A program made the position numbers and the translations under genes. The notes under the pieces are model-generated. The model was not told the DNA's origin. It did no database searches and was given only the letters and a program-made list of their open reading frames with translations. From NCBI GenBank assembly GCA_964627125.1, contig CAZVJQ010000003.1, positions 9,470 through 73,469 of the forward strand: DNA of 64,000 nt, written 5' to 3'. Origin of the DNA: Fastidiosipila sp964627125. GTDB taxonomy: Bacteria; Bacillota; Clostridia; Saccharofermentanales; Fastidiosipilaceae. Positions within the stretch are counted from its first letter, which is position 1; every line of letters starts with the position of its first letter. Positions 51,323-60,396 of the stretch are shown one piece after another.

Positions 51323-52423
51323 ATGAGCGAAGAAAAATTAAATTTAAATAGCAGCAATGAGTCTGCTAATAAAAAGGTAAAATTTGATTACGAAAATTCT
51401 GAAACCTTATTGTCAGTAAATGATTTGAAACAGTACTTCTGGATGCAAGGTAAACCACTTAAGGCTGTAGATGGTATTAGTTTTGATGTTCAAAAGGGTG
51501 AAGTATTCGGAATCGTTGGTGAGTCAGGATCAGGTAAAACTACTACAGGTAGATCTATAGTTGGACTATATGATATTACTGGTGGAGAAATACACCTTGA
51601 AGATAAATTAATTAATGCAGGTTTTCCTGAAAAACAAGATGACGCTAAGAAATTAAGTTCAGAAGGTAAAAATGATGAGGCTAAGGCTCTAAGAGCTGAT
51701 ACTAAGAAAAAGAAGAAACAGGTAAAAGATAATAGAGATCACTTACATAGAAGTATCCAAATGATCTTCCAAGACCCTGTTTCATCACTTGACCCAAGAA
51801 TGACTGTTAGAGAAATTATCTCTGAAGGTTTAATTATCCAAGGTGAAAGAGATAAGAAACTAATTAACCAAAAGGTTGAAGATGTATTGAACCAAGTAGG
51901 TCTATTGGTAGAGCATGCTGACCGTTACCCACATGAGTTTTCTGGTGGTCAAAGACAACGTATCGGTATTGCTCGTGCTATGATCATGGAACCTGAAATG
52001 ATTATTGCTGACGAACCTGTTTCAGCTCTTGACGTTTCTATTCAAGCACAAATTATTAACTTAATGAATGAATTATGTGAAGAATTAGGAATTACAATCA
52101 TCTTCATTGCCCATGACTTGGCTGTTGTTAAATATATTTCAGATAGAATTGCTGTTATGTTTAACGGTAAGATTGTAGAGCAAGCAGAATCAGATGAACT
52201 ATTTGCTAGACCATTACACCCTTACACACGTTCACTACTATCAGCTATTCCTATACCAGATCCTAATACTGAGAGAAATCGTGTTAGAGAGGCATACATA
52301 CCTGCCTTAGCACATAATTACTCAGAGCAAGGACCAACATTAAGAGAAATCTTCCCAGGTCACTTCGTCTATTGTAATGATGAAGAAGAAGCTAAGTATA
52401 GAGATGAATACTCTGAACAATAA
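51323..52423 (+). CDS. oppF: Oligopeptide ABC transporter ATPase OppF with Lys-rich insertion
   Basis: This is the second ATPase, 366 residues. Walker A GESGSGKTT, Q-loop MIFQDPVSSLDP, signature FSGGQRQRIGIARAM, Walker B MIIADEPVSALDV and the switch His (FIAHDLAVVKY) are complete. Between Walker A and the Q-loop, residues about 97-141 form an additional Lys/Asp/Glu-rich segment not found in standard OppF. The C-terminal oligopeptide-transporter region carries only one Cys (HFVYCNDEE). It begins one base after oppD and is followed eight bases later by a small membrane-protein gene. Confidence 0.93.
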   Translation: MSEEKLNLNSSNESANKKVKFDYENSETLLSVNDLKQYFWMQGKPLKAVDGISFDVQKGEVFGIVGESGSGKTTTGRSIVGLYDITGGEIHLEDKLINAGFPEKQDDAKKLSSEGKNDEAKALRADTKKKKKQVKDNRDHLHRSIQMIFQDPVSSLDPRMTVREIISEGLIIQGERDKKLINQKVEDVLNQVGLLVEHADRYPHEFSGGQRQRIGIARAMIMEPEMIIADEPVSALDVSIQAQIINLMNELCEELGITIIFIAHDLAVVKYISDRIAVMFNGKIVEQAESDELFARPLHPYTRSLLSAIPIPDPNTERNRVREAYIPALAHNYSEQGPTLREIFPGHFVYCNDEEEAKYRDEYSEQ

Positions 52424-52431
52424 GGATTATT

Positions 52432-52839
52432 ATGTCTAGAAAAAATCCAGTACATAAGCCTCCATTTAAGACATGGGATTATATCAAGGCTCTTATATAT
52501 GCAGTGGTAATAACCTTAGCTGCAGCAGGGCTTCAATATTGGATAAATGTTGATAATCCAAGACCTCCATTACATTTATGGAGTAATGCCTTTCTAGCTT
52601 CAGGAGGTATATTGCTAGCTGGTGGAGTAATGAGTTGGGTTATGCTTGAAGGATTCTTCGATGGTGCTATCGTAGGATTCAAACAAATAGGTCAAGCTAT
52701 TAGACCCAGTGAAATTGGATCTGTTGTAGATTACTCTGAGTATTCTGCAAAGAAACGAGATGAAAGAAGAGTAAATATACCATTCTTGATTTTTGGAGCT
52801 ATCTGTTTACTAATATCCATAGGCTTAGCAGTAATATAA
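52432..52839 (+). CDS. Small membrane protein, DUF3899-like
   Basis: The 135-residue protein has three predicted membrane segments (about 20-40, 50-75 and 115-134) and a basic loop with SAKKRDERRVNIP. The GGVMSWVMLEGFFDGAIVGF stretch resembles DUF3899 proteins, but the match is by eye. It begins eight bases after oppF and ends before a strong terminator, so it is co-transcribed with the transporter. Its role is unknown; it could assist assembly of the enlarged Opp complex. Confidence 0.6.
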   Translation: MSRKNPVHKPPFKTWDYIKALIYAVVITLAAAGLQYWINVDNPRPPLHLWSNAFLASGGILLAGGVMSWVMLEGFFDGAIVGFKQIGQAIRPSEIGSVVDYSEYSAKKRDERRVNIPFLIFGAICLLISIGLAVI

Positions 52840-52850
52840 ATAATACATTC

Positions 52851-52883
52851 AATCTCTCTTAGGAAACTAGGGGAGATTTTTTT
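52851..52883 (+). terminator. Terminator ending the opp operon
   Basis: A 12-bp stem (52851-52862 with 52867-52878, including T-G pairs) is capped by a GAAA tetraloop and followed by seven T. Confidence 0.92.
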
Positions 52884-53072
52884 GGAATTTTTGGGATGGC
52901 ATAGAAACTGTATATTTAGCGGTTTTTGTTAAGGGCTGATTAGAATTTTTTAGAAAATGTAATTTACATTGGAGAATCTTAACTTTTTATTCTTATCTCT
53001 AAGCTTTAATGATATGTATAATTTGTTCAAGTGATTAAAATTGCTATTTTATAAGCATAGGAGATATCAGAT

Positions 53073-54005
53073 ATGGTAAATAATGTTCTATCAGCAGTAG
53101 CACAACAAGCTAACTTAGAACCAGACAGTCAATTAGATGTAATTCATGGAAATGTGAATGGATATTCAGTAATTGCTAGTACAAGTGGAACCGTAGTAGG
53201 AAACACTAATCCAAATTTCTTAACTTACATCTTTGGAATAAATGGTGGCAACCCTCAATTAACAGCACAAGAGTTTGCTCATTTAAGAGGAGATTTATTT
53301 TATGATTTCCAAGTTTCAAATTTTCAATTAGCTGTATTGGTTCAATTAGATTGGAATAATAACGAATCTATCAATAAGGCATTAACTGCTCTATATACAA
53401 TGACTGATTACTTGGCAAGTAATAATTATCAAAATGCTGATGTATATACTGGCCAGCCTGAAAATACAATTCCAACTGTATTCGATAAGCAATATTTACT
53501 TGTTTCTCAAAATAGTTTGAATAATCTTACTAGCGTTAGCAGTAATGGTGAGCAGATGAAGGGTAATCAAGGCTTAGGATACTTAGGTGCATTCATTGGT
53601 ACCTTATTAGGTACTGCAGCCATAGTATTATTTACTCAAATTGGTGTTGTTGCAGCATTATCTGGATTAATTATGGCTCTTGCCAGTTTCTGGTTATTTA
53701 GGAAATTTGGTGGTAAGTTAAATGCAGTTTCTATCATTGTTATTATTCTTATGATGCTAGGAATGACTTATGTAGGAGAGAGAGTAAGTTGGGCTATAGC
53801 AATTGCTCAGCAAACACCACTAAGCTTCCTTGATGGATTCTTGTATACACATGAATTGGTAGAACCTTCAGTATTCATCATGGACTTACTAATGCAATAT
53901 CTATTTGTAGCTATAGGTGCTATTTCTACTATAATTAGAACTATTCGATTTGGTAGAGATACTTCAGAAAATAGAGAAGTTTATGTGCTTTCACAGTATA
54001 GATAA
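53073..54005 (+). CDS. Membrane protein of unknown function
   Basis: No family is recognised. The 310 residues split into a soluble N-terminal part (about 1-170) that includes a segment FLTYIFGINGGNPQLTAQEF, and a C-terminal part with about four membrane helices (about 175-300). Without a signal peptide, the N-terminal domain is probably cytosolic. The ATG follows AGGAGATATCAG, a reasonable ribosome site. It is monocistronic, between the opp terminator and a hairpin shared with the convergent zwf. The domain order suggests a membrane-bound sensor or regulator, but no motif supports a reaction. Confidence 0.75.
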   Translation: MVNNVLSAVAQQANLEPDSQLDVIHGNVNGYSVIASTSGTVVGNTNPNFLTYIFGINGGNPQLTAQEFAHLRGDLFYDFQVSNFQLAVLVQLDWNNNESINKALTALYTMTDYLASNNYQNADVYTGQPENTIPTVFDKQYLLVSQNSLNNLTSVSSNGEQMKGNQGLGYLGAFIGTLLGTAAIVLFTQIGVVAALSGLIMALASFWLFRKFGGKLNAVSIIVIILMMLGMTYVGERVSWAIAIAQQTPLSFLDGFLYTHELVEPSVFIMDLLMQYLFVAIGAISTIIRTIRFGRDTSENREVYVLSQYR

Positions 54006-54042
54006 TAAAATTTAAACCCAAAAATACATTCAAAACAAAAAT

Positions 54043-54072
54043 ATGGTCTTAGAGAAAAAACTCCAAGACCAT
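54043..54072. terminator. Shared terminator between the unknown membrane-protein gene and zwf
   Basis: ATGGTCTT (54043-54050) pairs with AAGACCAT (54065-54072), with GAG/CTC inside. On the minus strand it is followed by a T-rich run, so it mainly serves zwf; on the plus strand only TATTCTTT follows. Confidence 0.75.
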
Positions 54073-54094
54073 TATTCTTTCAACTAACTAGTAC

Positions 54095-55498
54095 TTAATG
54101 CCATTCATCATTTTCTTCAAGAATATTATTTTGAGATTCAGGACCATTGCTCTCTTGCTCATAGATTTCTGGAGTCATTCCAGCCTGATCTCTTTTATCT
54201 CTTAAATCATGCATCCAAGACCAAGAATTCTCAATTTGCACCCAAGGTGTGAAATAGTCCTTACGACCTAAGTAAGATGCATGTAGCAATCTTTCATAAG
54301 CCTCAGGAGTATTCAAATAAGCTTCATCATCTTGATCTTCGAAGAAGTCCATAGAAACAGTCTTTAGCTTCGCATCCTCACCAGCTTCATTAGTAATTAG
54401 CTGTAGTGACAATCCTTCTTTGGGCTGGATTTCAATTTGTAAAACTGTATTATCAACTTCATCACTAGTCTTCTTGAACACTATACTTACATAAGTGCGT
54501 TTTGCTTCAAGAGCCTTACCAGTTCTTAGATAGAAGGGAACACCTTCCCAGCGCTCATTATCAATAAATAATTTTACTGCTGCAAAAGTATCTGTCTTAC
54601 TGTCCTCTTCAATTTTGTCATGTTCTAAATAACCACTGTACTGCCCAATAGCTAATTCAGATTCAATATCACTAGCTGGTCTTAAATCCTTCAATAATTT
54701 AGCTGGAGCATCTTCATAGTCAAATGTATCAACCTCAGGATCTAAATCCATTGCAACAATAGACATGATTTGGAAGAGGTGGCTCTGGACCATATCCTTA
54801 AGTGCACCAGTTGCATCGTAGAAATCACCACGTTCACCTATGTCTACAGCTTCAAGTGCATTGATTTGCACTGATTGAATATAATCTTTACTCCAAGCAG
54901 CTGAGAAAATAGGGTTATACTTTCTGATGCTTATAATATTTTGAACCATCTGCTTACCTAAATAGTGATCAATATGGTAAATTTCATTTTCACCGAAGTG
55001 AGCTTGTAAGTTTTGATTCAACTCTTTAGCATTCTCGTAGTCTTCACCGAATGGTTTTTCTATTATTACTCTATTTGTTCCCATCAAGCAACCTGTCTCA
55101 GCTAGGTTATTTGATATATCAGTAAAGAAGCTAGGAGACACTGCAAGATAGAAAATGTACTTATCTTCTGAAGAGTTACTTGTCCAAGAAATATTATTGT
55201 AATACTTAAATAGACGCTGGTAATCTTCAGTAACTGTAAACTCCATCTTGAAATAATCTATATGCTTAGAAAATGCTTCAAATGATTCATCAGTTACATC
55301 ATATCTAGCAAATTCTTCCACCCAGGGTCTAATCTCTGAGAGGTACTTTTCTTTGTCCCAATCACGACGACCTATCGCTAGAAATAAGACATCTTCTCCG
55401 ACTAAATCTCTCTTGAAAAGATTGTAGAAGGCAGGCATCAATTTTCTATACGATAAATCCCCGGTTGATCCAAATATTGTAAAAATAGTTTTATTCAT
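54095..55498 (-). CDS. zwf: Glucose-6-phosphate 1-dehydrogenase
   Basis: This enzyme oxidises glucose 6-phosphate to 6-phosphogluconolactone with NADP, the first step of the oxidative pentose phosphate pathway. The 467 residues show the nucleotide-binding IFGSTGDLSYRKLMPAFYNL, the VIIEKPFGED segment and the substrate-site HIDHYLGKQMVQN (RIDHYLGKE in most relatives), followed by FLRTGKALEAKRT. It starts two bases after gnd, in the same operon. No 6-phosphogluconolactonase gene is adjacent. Confidence 0.95.
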   Translation of the reverse strand: MNKTIFTIFGSTGDLSYRKLMPAFYNLFKRDLVGEDVLFLAIGRRDWDKEKYLSEIRPWVEEFARYDVTDESFEAFSKHIDYFKMEFTVTEDYQRLFKYYNNISWTSNSSEDKYIFYLAVSPSFFTDISNNLAETGCLMGTNRVIIEKPFGEDYENAKELNQNLQAHFGENEIYHIDHYLGKQMVQNIISIRKYNPIFSAAWSKDYIQSVQINALEAVDIGERGDFYDATGALKDMVQSHLFQIMSIVAMDLDPEVDTFDYEDAPAKLLKDLRPASDIESELAIGQYSGYLEHDKIEEDSKTDTFAAVKLFIDNERWEGVPFYLRTGKALEAKRTYVSIVFKKTSDEVDNTVLQIEIQPKEGLSLQLITNEAGEDAKLKTVSMDFFEDQDDEAYLNTPEAYERLLHASYLGRKDYFTPWVQIENSWSWMHDLRDKRDQAGMTPEIYEQESNGPESQNNILEENDEWH

Positions 55499-55500
55499 TT

Positions 55501-57009
55501 TTAGGCCTCAACCCATTCATGGTGGAATACACCAGGTCTATCAGTTCTTCTAAATGTATGAGCACCGAAGTAATCTCTTTGTGCTGAAATTACTGCAGCT
55601 TGTGAGCGTTCATCTCTTAATGCATCGTAGTAGCTTAAACCTGAGTTAAATGCAGGAATACTTACACCCGCTAAGTTAACAACACTTACTAATTTTCTTA
55701 GTGCTACGATACCTTTTTCAACTGTTTCAGCAAATACAGGTGATAGTAGTAGATTGTCTAAATCATGGTTCAAGTCATAAGATTCCATAATTGGAACTAA
55801 TAAGTATGAACGAATAATACAACCTTCTCTAAATACAGCTGCGATTTCCTTGTAGTTTAGTCCCCAGTCATATTCGGTTGATGCTGCTTTGTACAAAGCA
55901 AACCCTTGTGCATAAGCAATCAATCTTGAAAGTAAGAATGCATCAGCGACGCTATCTAAATCTAATTCAACATTAGCTAAGCTATTTTCATCACTTACAC
56001 CTACAGGTAAGACAGAAGCTGCCTTAACACGTAATTCTTTCTCAGCACTCATGTATCTTGCATTTAAACCAGCATATAGGATGGATAAATCAACACCAAG
56101 CTCTAAACCTTCTTGGTTAGTCCACTTACCAGTACCTTTTTGCTCTGAAACATCTAGGATATGGTCTAATAAGAATTCGCTATCATTTTCAGCACCAGCA
56201 TCTCTAACAGTTGCACCAACTTCGCTCTCGGTACTTGTTGTAATATCAACTTCAGGATCTTCTGGGTCTTGTTCTCTTAAAATATCAACTGTAATTTCAC
56301 TTAGGTATGATGATAGTTCGCCATTATTCCAATTTTCGAAAATATCAGCAATTTCTAAATTACCTTTACCATTTTCTTTAAATACAGAGTAGAGCTCAGC
56401 AATCAATTCCATATCAGCATATTCAATACCGTTATGAACCATCTTGACGTAGTGACCAGCACCACCTGAACCCATGTAAGCTTGACATGATTCACCATTT
56501 GGAGTCTTAGCAGCGATAGCTTCGAATATTTCTGCTACTGCATCATATCCTTCTTTACTACCACCAGGCATGATTGAAGGACCACGTCTAGCACCTTCTT
56601 CACCACCTGAAACACCAACACCTAGGTATTTAAATCCTTTAGATTCTAAATATTCAAAACGTCTCTGTGTATCTTTAAAGTAGGAGTTTCCACCATCCAT
56701 TATGATGTCGCCTTCATCTAATAGTGGGATTAATTGTTCAATCAAATCATCAACAGGTTGTCCTGCCATGACCATTAGTAATATTTTTCTTGGTTTAGCT
56801 AAATTAGTTACTAAATCTTCTAAAGTTTCGTATACTGCAAGATCTTGATCTGGATTCTCTTCAGCTGCAGCATGTGCCTTCCATGTTGTTCTATTAGCGA
56901 TTGCAACCTTGAAGCCATTATCAGCCATGTTCAACGCTATATTCTTACCCATAACTGCCATTCCTATAACAGCTATATCATTTAATCTATTTTCATTTTC
57001 TAAACTCAT
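55501..57009 (-). CDS. gnd: 6-phosphogluconate dehydrogenase, decarboxylating
   Basis: This enzyme converts 6-phosphogluconate to ribulose 5-phosphate, CO2 and NADPH. The 502 residues include the Rossmann motif IAVIGMAVMGKNIALNMA, the signature GVGVSGGEEGARRGPSIMPG, catalytic Lys in GHYVKMVHNGIEYADMEL and the C-terminal tail HTFRRTDRPGVFHHEW. Length fits the long form. AGGAGG precedes the ATG at 57009, and a TATAAT-like box lies about 40 bases upstream. With zwf it forms a two-gene NADPH-producing operon. Confidence 0.96.
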   Translation of the reverse strand: MSLENENRLNDIAVIGMAVMGKNIALNMADNGFKVAIANRTTWKAHAAAEENPDQDLAVYETLEDLVTNLAKPRKILLMVMAGQPVDDLIEQLIPLLDEGDIIMDGGNSYFKDTQRRFEYLESKGFKYLGVGVSGGEEGARRGPSIMPGGSKEGYDAVAEIFEAIAAKTPNGESCQAYMGSGGAGHYVKMVHNGIEYADMELIAELYSVFKENGKGNLEIADIFENWNNGELSSYLSEITVDILREQDPEDPEVDITTSTESEVGATVRDAGAENDSEFLLDHILDVSEQKGTGKWTNQEGLELGVDLSILYAGLNARYMSAEKELRVKAASVLPVGVSDENSLANVELDLDSVADAFLLSRLIAYAQGFALYKAASTEYDWGLNYKEIAAVFREGCIIRSYLLVPIMESYDLNHDLDNLLLSPVFAETVEKGIVALRKLVSVVNLAGVSIPAFNSGLSYYDALRDERSQAAVISAQRDYFGAHTFRRTDRPGVFHHEWVEA

Positions 57010-57094
57010 TATTTGCCTCCTGAAACTTATTACTTTTATTATAGTGCAATAAATTTATCGCTTCCGTAAATAATCGCTTGACAGCAAGAAAGTT

Positions 57095-57631
57095 CTATCC
57101 AATTACACTAGCACTTTGGCCAAAGCCACCCTCGCCATCATCCTTCGCTTCACGAATTTTCACAGATTCTAGAATTGCAACCATGCGTGGACGATTATAT
57201 CTTTGGATAATTATAAAAGGTGCTTGAATTAACACAGAAAGAGCCATAACTAAGAGGAACATATTTAATGGATTCCAAATAGCAAACACTAAGGTAGAAA
57301 GTATGGATCTAATGTGGTTACTTTCAGACATATTCATCTCTCTAATAAATTGCTCAAAATAAGCGCTACTATTTTCAACAATATGCCTCTTACTAAAACC
57401 TGCTGTGAAATTTATAGATGGTAAATAGTCTTTCCACTTACTTACCTTAAAATACTTATCGTAGAAATTACCTTTATCTTCCCAAGTATAACTTTGGAAA
57501 ATTTTTCTATCCAGATCTGTATGACTCTTAGGTAAATGTTGATCGACGACAAGACGTAGTAGCTGCATAATTGCATATACCACAACATTAAAAATAAATA
57601 ATTCAAAACTCGATTTTAAATTAAAAAACAT
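57095..57631 (-). CDS. CrtO-like (glycosyl-4,4'-diaponeurosporenoate) acyltransferase family protein
   Basis: The 178-residue membrane protein has a hydrophobic N-terminus, a central WKDYLPSINFTAGFSKRHI, and a second membrane region ending in PFIIIQRYNRPRM. The last motif is characteristic of the CrtO acyltransferase family, which in Staphylococcus attaches the fatty acid in staphyloxanthin. No carotenoid genes (crtM, crtN) are near, and similar proteins occur in non-pigmented Gram-positives, so the acceptor is probably another membrane glycolipid or polymer. GAGG sits four bases before the ATG. The family is likely; the substrate is unknown. Confidence 0.7.
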   Translation of the reverse strand: MFFNLKSSFELFIFNVVVYAIMQLLRLVVDQHLPKSHTDLDRKIFQSYTWEDKGNFYDKYFKVSKWKDYLPSINFTAGFSKRHIVENSSAYFEQFIREMNMSESNHIRSILSTLVFAIWNPLNMFLLVMALSVLIQAPFIIIQRYNRPRMVAILESVKIREAKDDGEGGFGQSASVIG

Positions 57632-57718
57632 CTTGCCTCACAACTTCTTAATAATAATTTACTTTGATATATAATATAAAAATTAACATGATTAATAGAT
57701 TTAAAAATTAATATTTGT

Positions 57719-57748
57719 TTAATCTTTGTCTCAATACAAATAGATTAA
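57719..57748 (+). other. Inverted repeat upstream of the MurE-like gene
   Basis: TTAATC-TTTGT (57719-57729) pairs with ACAAA-(TA)-GATTAA (57736-57748), with a two-base bulge and a 6-base loop. It lies 30 bases before the likely start and could be an operator or an mRNA hairpin. Confidence 0.4.
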
Positions 57749-57777
57749 GATATTAAGAGCAGATTTTATCAATATAA

Positions 57778-59355
57778 ATGGAAAGTTGTAGTTACAAAAT
57801 GAATGTAGATAATTTAGAAAAACTAGAATTAAGAACTTACTTAGATGTTTTAAGAGAAAATTCTTTACTTGAAGAAGAGTTTTTATTAAGCGAGCTGACT
57901 AATAGTAAGGTAGAGTACATCTCTTATAATTCACAAGATGTCAGAGAAGGAACCTTATTTGTCTGTAAGGGAAATAATTTCCAAGTAAAATACTTAGAAC
58001 AAGCGATTAAATCTGGTGCAATTGCTTACGTATCTGAAGTAGATTATTCAGAAGAGTTGTCTTTTGAATATAAAGGTATTCCTTTAATTAAAGTAAATAA
58101 TATTAGACGCGCCATGGCTCATGTAGCGATGCACTTTTTTAGAAATCCACAAGACTCATTAAAATTTATAGGTGTAACAGGTACCAAAGGTAAAACTACA
58201 ACTGCATCTATTATCAATGAGAGTTTAATGGCAGCTAATAAGGCAGCAGGTAAGCCAAGACCAGCATTTGTATCTAGTATCTACTACTACTTTGGTGAAG
58301 AAGAGCAAGGTGCAGATTTAACTACACCAGAAACTTTTGAGTTATATTATATTTTGTATAAAGCAAGAGAGAATGGCCTAAATACAGTAGTAATGGAAGT
58401 ATCTTCACAAGCTCTTAAATACGATAGAGCTTATGGTATTAACTATGAATACGGTCTATTCCTAAATATAGCTCCTGACCATATTTCACCGGTTGAACAT
58501 CCAGATTTCGAAGACTATCTAGAATCTAAATTACTTCTACTAGATAGAAGTGATATATCTATTTTAAACTTACAAACTGAATATCTAGATCGTGTAAAAG
58601 AAGCTGCTGAAGGCACAAGAATTATCTCAGCAGATATAGATAATAAGGATGCAGATTATACAATAGATGAATTTAATGCACATACAGATGGCATTGACTT
58701 TAAATCAAACAAGAACTTCCCAGACATTGATTTTACAAGCTCAGTTCATGGAACATACAACTTGCAAAATATAGCTCTAGCTATGGCAGTACTAGATGAT
58801 ATGGATATTGACATGAAGTATCTTCAAGAAGGAATTAATAATGTTGATCTAAGCTCAAGAACCACAATTGTAGAAAATGAAGATAAGTCAGTATTGTTCT
58901 ATATAGATGCAGCTCACAATGGTTTAAGTTTTGAAGCTGTATTTGAGTCAGCAAAAGAATCTTATCCAGACTATAAGTTAGTAGTAGTATTCGGTTCAGT
59001 AGGTAATAAGGCTGAAAATAGACGTGAAGAGATGGCAAAAGCCTCCAACGGCAATGTTTCCCATGTCTACGTCACCAGAGACGATAATGACAGAGAAGAT
59101 TTAGCAATAATAAATCAAGATATTATTTCATTCTTAGATGAAGAATTAGCATATACAAATACCACTGAGAGGGAAGAAGCTTTCCGCCTAGCATACCAAG
59201 ATGCTCTTAAAGAGTATGAGGAAACCGGTACCAAAACAGCTGTACTTGCCTTAGGTAAAGGTGCTGAGTTATACATGAAAATTGATGGTATTTTCCATGA
59301 CTACATTGGTGATAAAGCACTAATTGAAGCAATAATTGAGGAAGAAAATCGTTAA
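57778..59355 (+). CDS. MurE-like UDP-MurNAc-peptide ligase
   Basis: Mur ligases add amino acids to the peptidoglycan precursor using ATP. The 525 residues show the N-terminal UDP-binding region (YISYNSQDVREGTLFVCKG), the ATP loop GVTGTKGKTTT (about residue 133 on), the MEVSSQAL and NIAPDHISPVEHPDFEDY central motifs, and the C-terminal domain. Where MurE proteins that add diaminopimelate have DNPR, this one has TRDDNDRED, so Lys, Orn or a different residue may be added. The start is uncertain (57778 or ATG at 57799), since neither has a clear ribosome site. Two glycosyltransferases follow. Confidence 0.85.
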   Translation: MESCSYKMNVDNLEKLELRTYLDVLRENSLLEEEFLLSELTNSKVEYISYNSQDVREGTLFVCKGNNFQVKYLEQAIKSGAIAYVSEVDYSEELSFEYKGIPLIKVNNIRRAMAHVAMHFFRNPQDSLKFIGVTGTKGKTTTASIINESLMAANKAAGKPRPAFVSSIYYYFGEEEQGADLTTPETFELYYILYKARENGLNTVVMEVSSQALKYDRAYGINYEYGLFLNIAPDHISPVEHPDFEDYLESKLLLLDRSDISILNLQTEYLDRVKEAAEGTRIISADIDNKDADYTIDEFNAHTDGIDFKSNKNFPDIDFTSSVHGTYNLQNIALAMAVLDDMDIDMKYLQEGINNVDLSSRTTIVENEDKSVLFYIDAAHNGLSFEAVFESAKESYPDYKLVVVFGSVGNKAENRREEMAKASNGNVSHVYVTRDDNDREDLAIINQDIISFLDEELAYTNTTEREEAFRLAYQDALKEYEETGTKTAVLALGKGAELYMKIDGIFHDYIGDKALIEAIIEEENR

Positions 59356-59469
59356 AACCTAACTGTATTATTTAAATTAATACAGATGCTTTATAATTTA
59401 TTCAAAATAGACTATACTTGGTCAAGCTAATAAGTATTTAGACTAGGATAAAAATGGTATTGCTGAATT

Positions 59470-60375
59470 ATGAAGGAAGACTTAGTATCAATTGTTGTAC
59501 CTGTATATAAGGTAGAAGATTTATTACCAAGATGTGTAGATTCTATTATTAAGCAGGATCACAAGAATTTAGAAATTATTTTAGTAAATGATGGCTCTCC
59601 AGATAACTGTGGAGAGCTGATTGATAGCTATGCTGAAAATTATCCAGATATCATAGTTCCTTTGCATCAAGAAAACCAAGGTGCAGGAGCTGCTAGAAAT
59701 AATGGTTTAGCCATAGCTACTGGTGAATGGGTTTGTTTTATTGACTCAGATGACTATATTGAACCTGATTACGTCAGTACTATGCTTGAAATTGCTGATA
59801 AGAAGGAAGCTGACATAGTTGTTTCAAATTTATACTTAGAGGCTCCAAATGGTCTAAGAGTGAGATATCCAATGGTATTCTTACGTCCTGTTGTTGAAGG
59901 AAAGTGTGCAGCTAAAAATTCACTAGATTTAATAACTGTCCCAAATTTTGCCTGGAATAAATTATATAGACTAAGTTTATTAAGAGAGATAGGTTTTGCT
60001 TTCCCATCAATGTACTTTGAGGATGTGGCAGTAGCTTCTAGAACTTTGTTTAGTGCAGCTAAGGTGGCTTTTACCATGAAACCTTTATATCATTACTGCC
60101 AAAGAGCAGACAGCCAGGTGGGAAGTTTTAATGAAAAGAAACTCGATGAAGCATTAGATGCCATTGACTTGGTTGGTAAATTCTTAAGTGATGAAGGTAA
60201 ATTGACTGAGTGGAAATGGGCATGGAGAAGATTACTTCTGACCTGTAGAGCTCAATTTACAGCTCAAATTATGCTTCAGTTTAAGGGTAAAGACCTAGGG
60301 GAAAGAACCGAATACATCAAGAAGTTGCGAAGTAGATTAAGAGAAATATCTGATAAGTACAAAGTAAAGGATTAA
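59470..60375 (+). CDS. Family 2 glycosyltransferase (WcaA-like)
   Basis: This is a 301-residue GT-A enzyme with the signature start VSIVVPVYKVEDLLPRCVDS, NDGSPDNCGE, the donor-binding DSDDYIEP, and FEDVAVASRTLF. It has no membrane helix, so it acts at the inner face of the membrane on a lipid- or nucleotide-linked acceptor. The donor sugar cannot be read from the sequence. It follows the MurE-like gene after a weak hairpin (59363-59385) and is followed 21 bases later by a second glycosyltransferase. Confidence 0.9.
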   Translation: MKEDLVSIVVPVYKVEDLLPRCVDSIIKQDHKNLEIILVNDGSPDNCGELIDSYAENYPDIIVPLHQENQGAGAARNNGLAIATGEWVCFIDSDDYIEPDYVSTMLEIADKKEADIVVSNLYLEAPNGLRVRYPMVFLRPVVEGKCAAKNSLDLITVPNFAWNKLYRLSLLREIGFAFPSMYFEDVAVASRTLFSAAKVAFTMKPLYHYCQRADSQVGSFNEKKLDEALDAIDLVGKFLSDEGKLTEWKWAWRRLLLTCRAQFTAQIMLQFKGKDLGERTEYIKKLRSRLREISDKYKVKD

Positions 60376-60396
60376 AGCTAGCTAGCAAGTGTAAAA

